A stretch of 5,853 nt of DNA, taken from an uncultured Bacteroidaceae bacterium. Its GTDB lineage: Bacteria > Bacteroidota > Bacteroidia > Bacteroidales > Bacteroidaceae. Both the position numbers and the translations under genes were made by a program. A model generated the notes under the pieces. That model ran no database searches. It worked only from the letters and a program-made list of their open reading frames with translations, and had not been told where the DNA came from. Numbering within the stretch: position 1 is the first letter of the stretch; the number at the start of each line of letters is the position of its first letter. Location: assembly GCA_904502185.1 (NCBI GenBank), contig CAJGDX010000110.1, forward strand, positions 1-5,853, in the 5' to 3' direction. This document shows, one piece after another, positions 5,790-5,853 of the stretch.

Positions 5790-5853
5790 ATATATAAATA
5801 AGGTGTAACACAAAACATCAATCACCAACCAAAACAGAAGCACAGCACGCATG

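Noticed and set aside
5790..5853. Start of a further gene at the ATG 5851-5853
   Set aside because: Only the start codon would fall inside the window, and no promoter or ribosome-binding signal decides it, so it cannot be supported.

Overview
The window reads as chromosomal DNA of a Bacteroidales bacterium (Prevotella/Bacteroides-like). Three things point there: the Bacteroidota-type -7 promoter motif TAnnTTTG at 483-490, the absence of Shine-Dalgarno sequences before most starts, and protein sequences (holin, lipoprotein mutarotase, transketolase) whose family signatures match Bacteroidales versions as I remember them. The genus is an inference. No 16S rRNA or other taxonomic marker is present.

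All convincing genes lie on the + strand, in two blocks separated by a strong intrinsic terminator. Positions 1-503 hold no gene. They contain a 146-bp sequence present twice, 216 bp apart and differing at 2 positions, rich in small inverted repeats, followed by an A/T-rich leader with a promoter-like -7 motif. Positions 504-1866 hold a compact three-gene phage-type lysis cassette: a multi-spanning holin, a T4-type lysozyme (GH24) with an intact E-x8-C-x5-T catalytic triad, and a small protein with an N-terminal lipoprotein signal and a C-terminal membrane segment. The last has the topology of a unimolecular spanin (u-spanin). Together they could breach the inner membrane, the cell wall and the outer membrane. 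A 13-bp-stem terminator closes the cassette directly at the end of the third gene. No integrase, structural or packaging gene is visible, so the cassette is either the edge of a prophage that continues to the left, a remnant, or a captured lysis module.

Positions 2050-5741 hold a housekeeping sugar-metabolism block: a lipoprotein aldose 1-epimerase (galM type), transketolase (tkt) and ribose-5-phosphate isomerase B (rpiB). tkt and rpiB overlap by one base (TAATG), and a perfect 12-bp-stem terminator follows rpiB. The mutarotase would act outside the cytoplasm on incoming sugars. Transketolase and RpiB form part of the cytoplasmic non-oxidative pentose phosphate pathway. This block looks more GC-rich than the lysis cassette: two sampled 60-base rows gave about 53% (4081-4140) against 37% (1261-1320), in keeping with different origins.

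The most notable observation is the complete and apparently intact lysis cassette, with a u-spanin-like third gene, its own promoter and terminator, sitting between dispersed-type repeats and a core metabolic operon.
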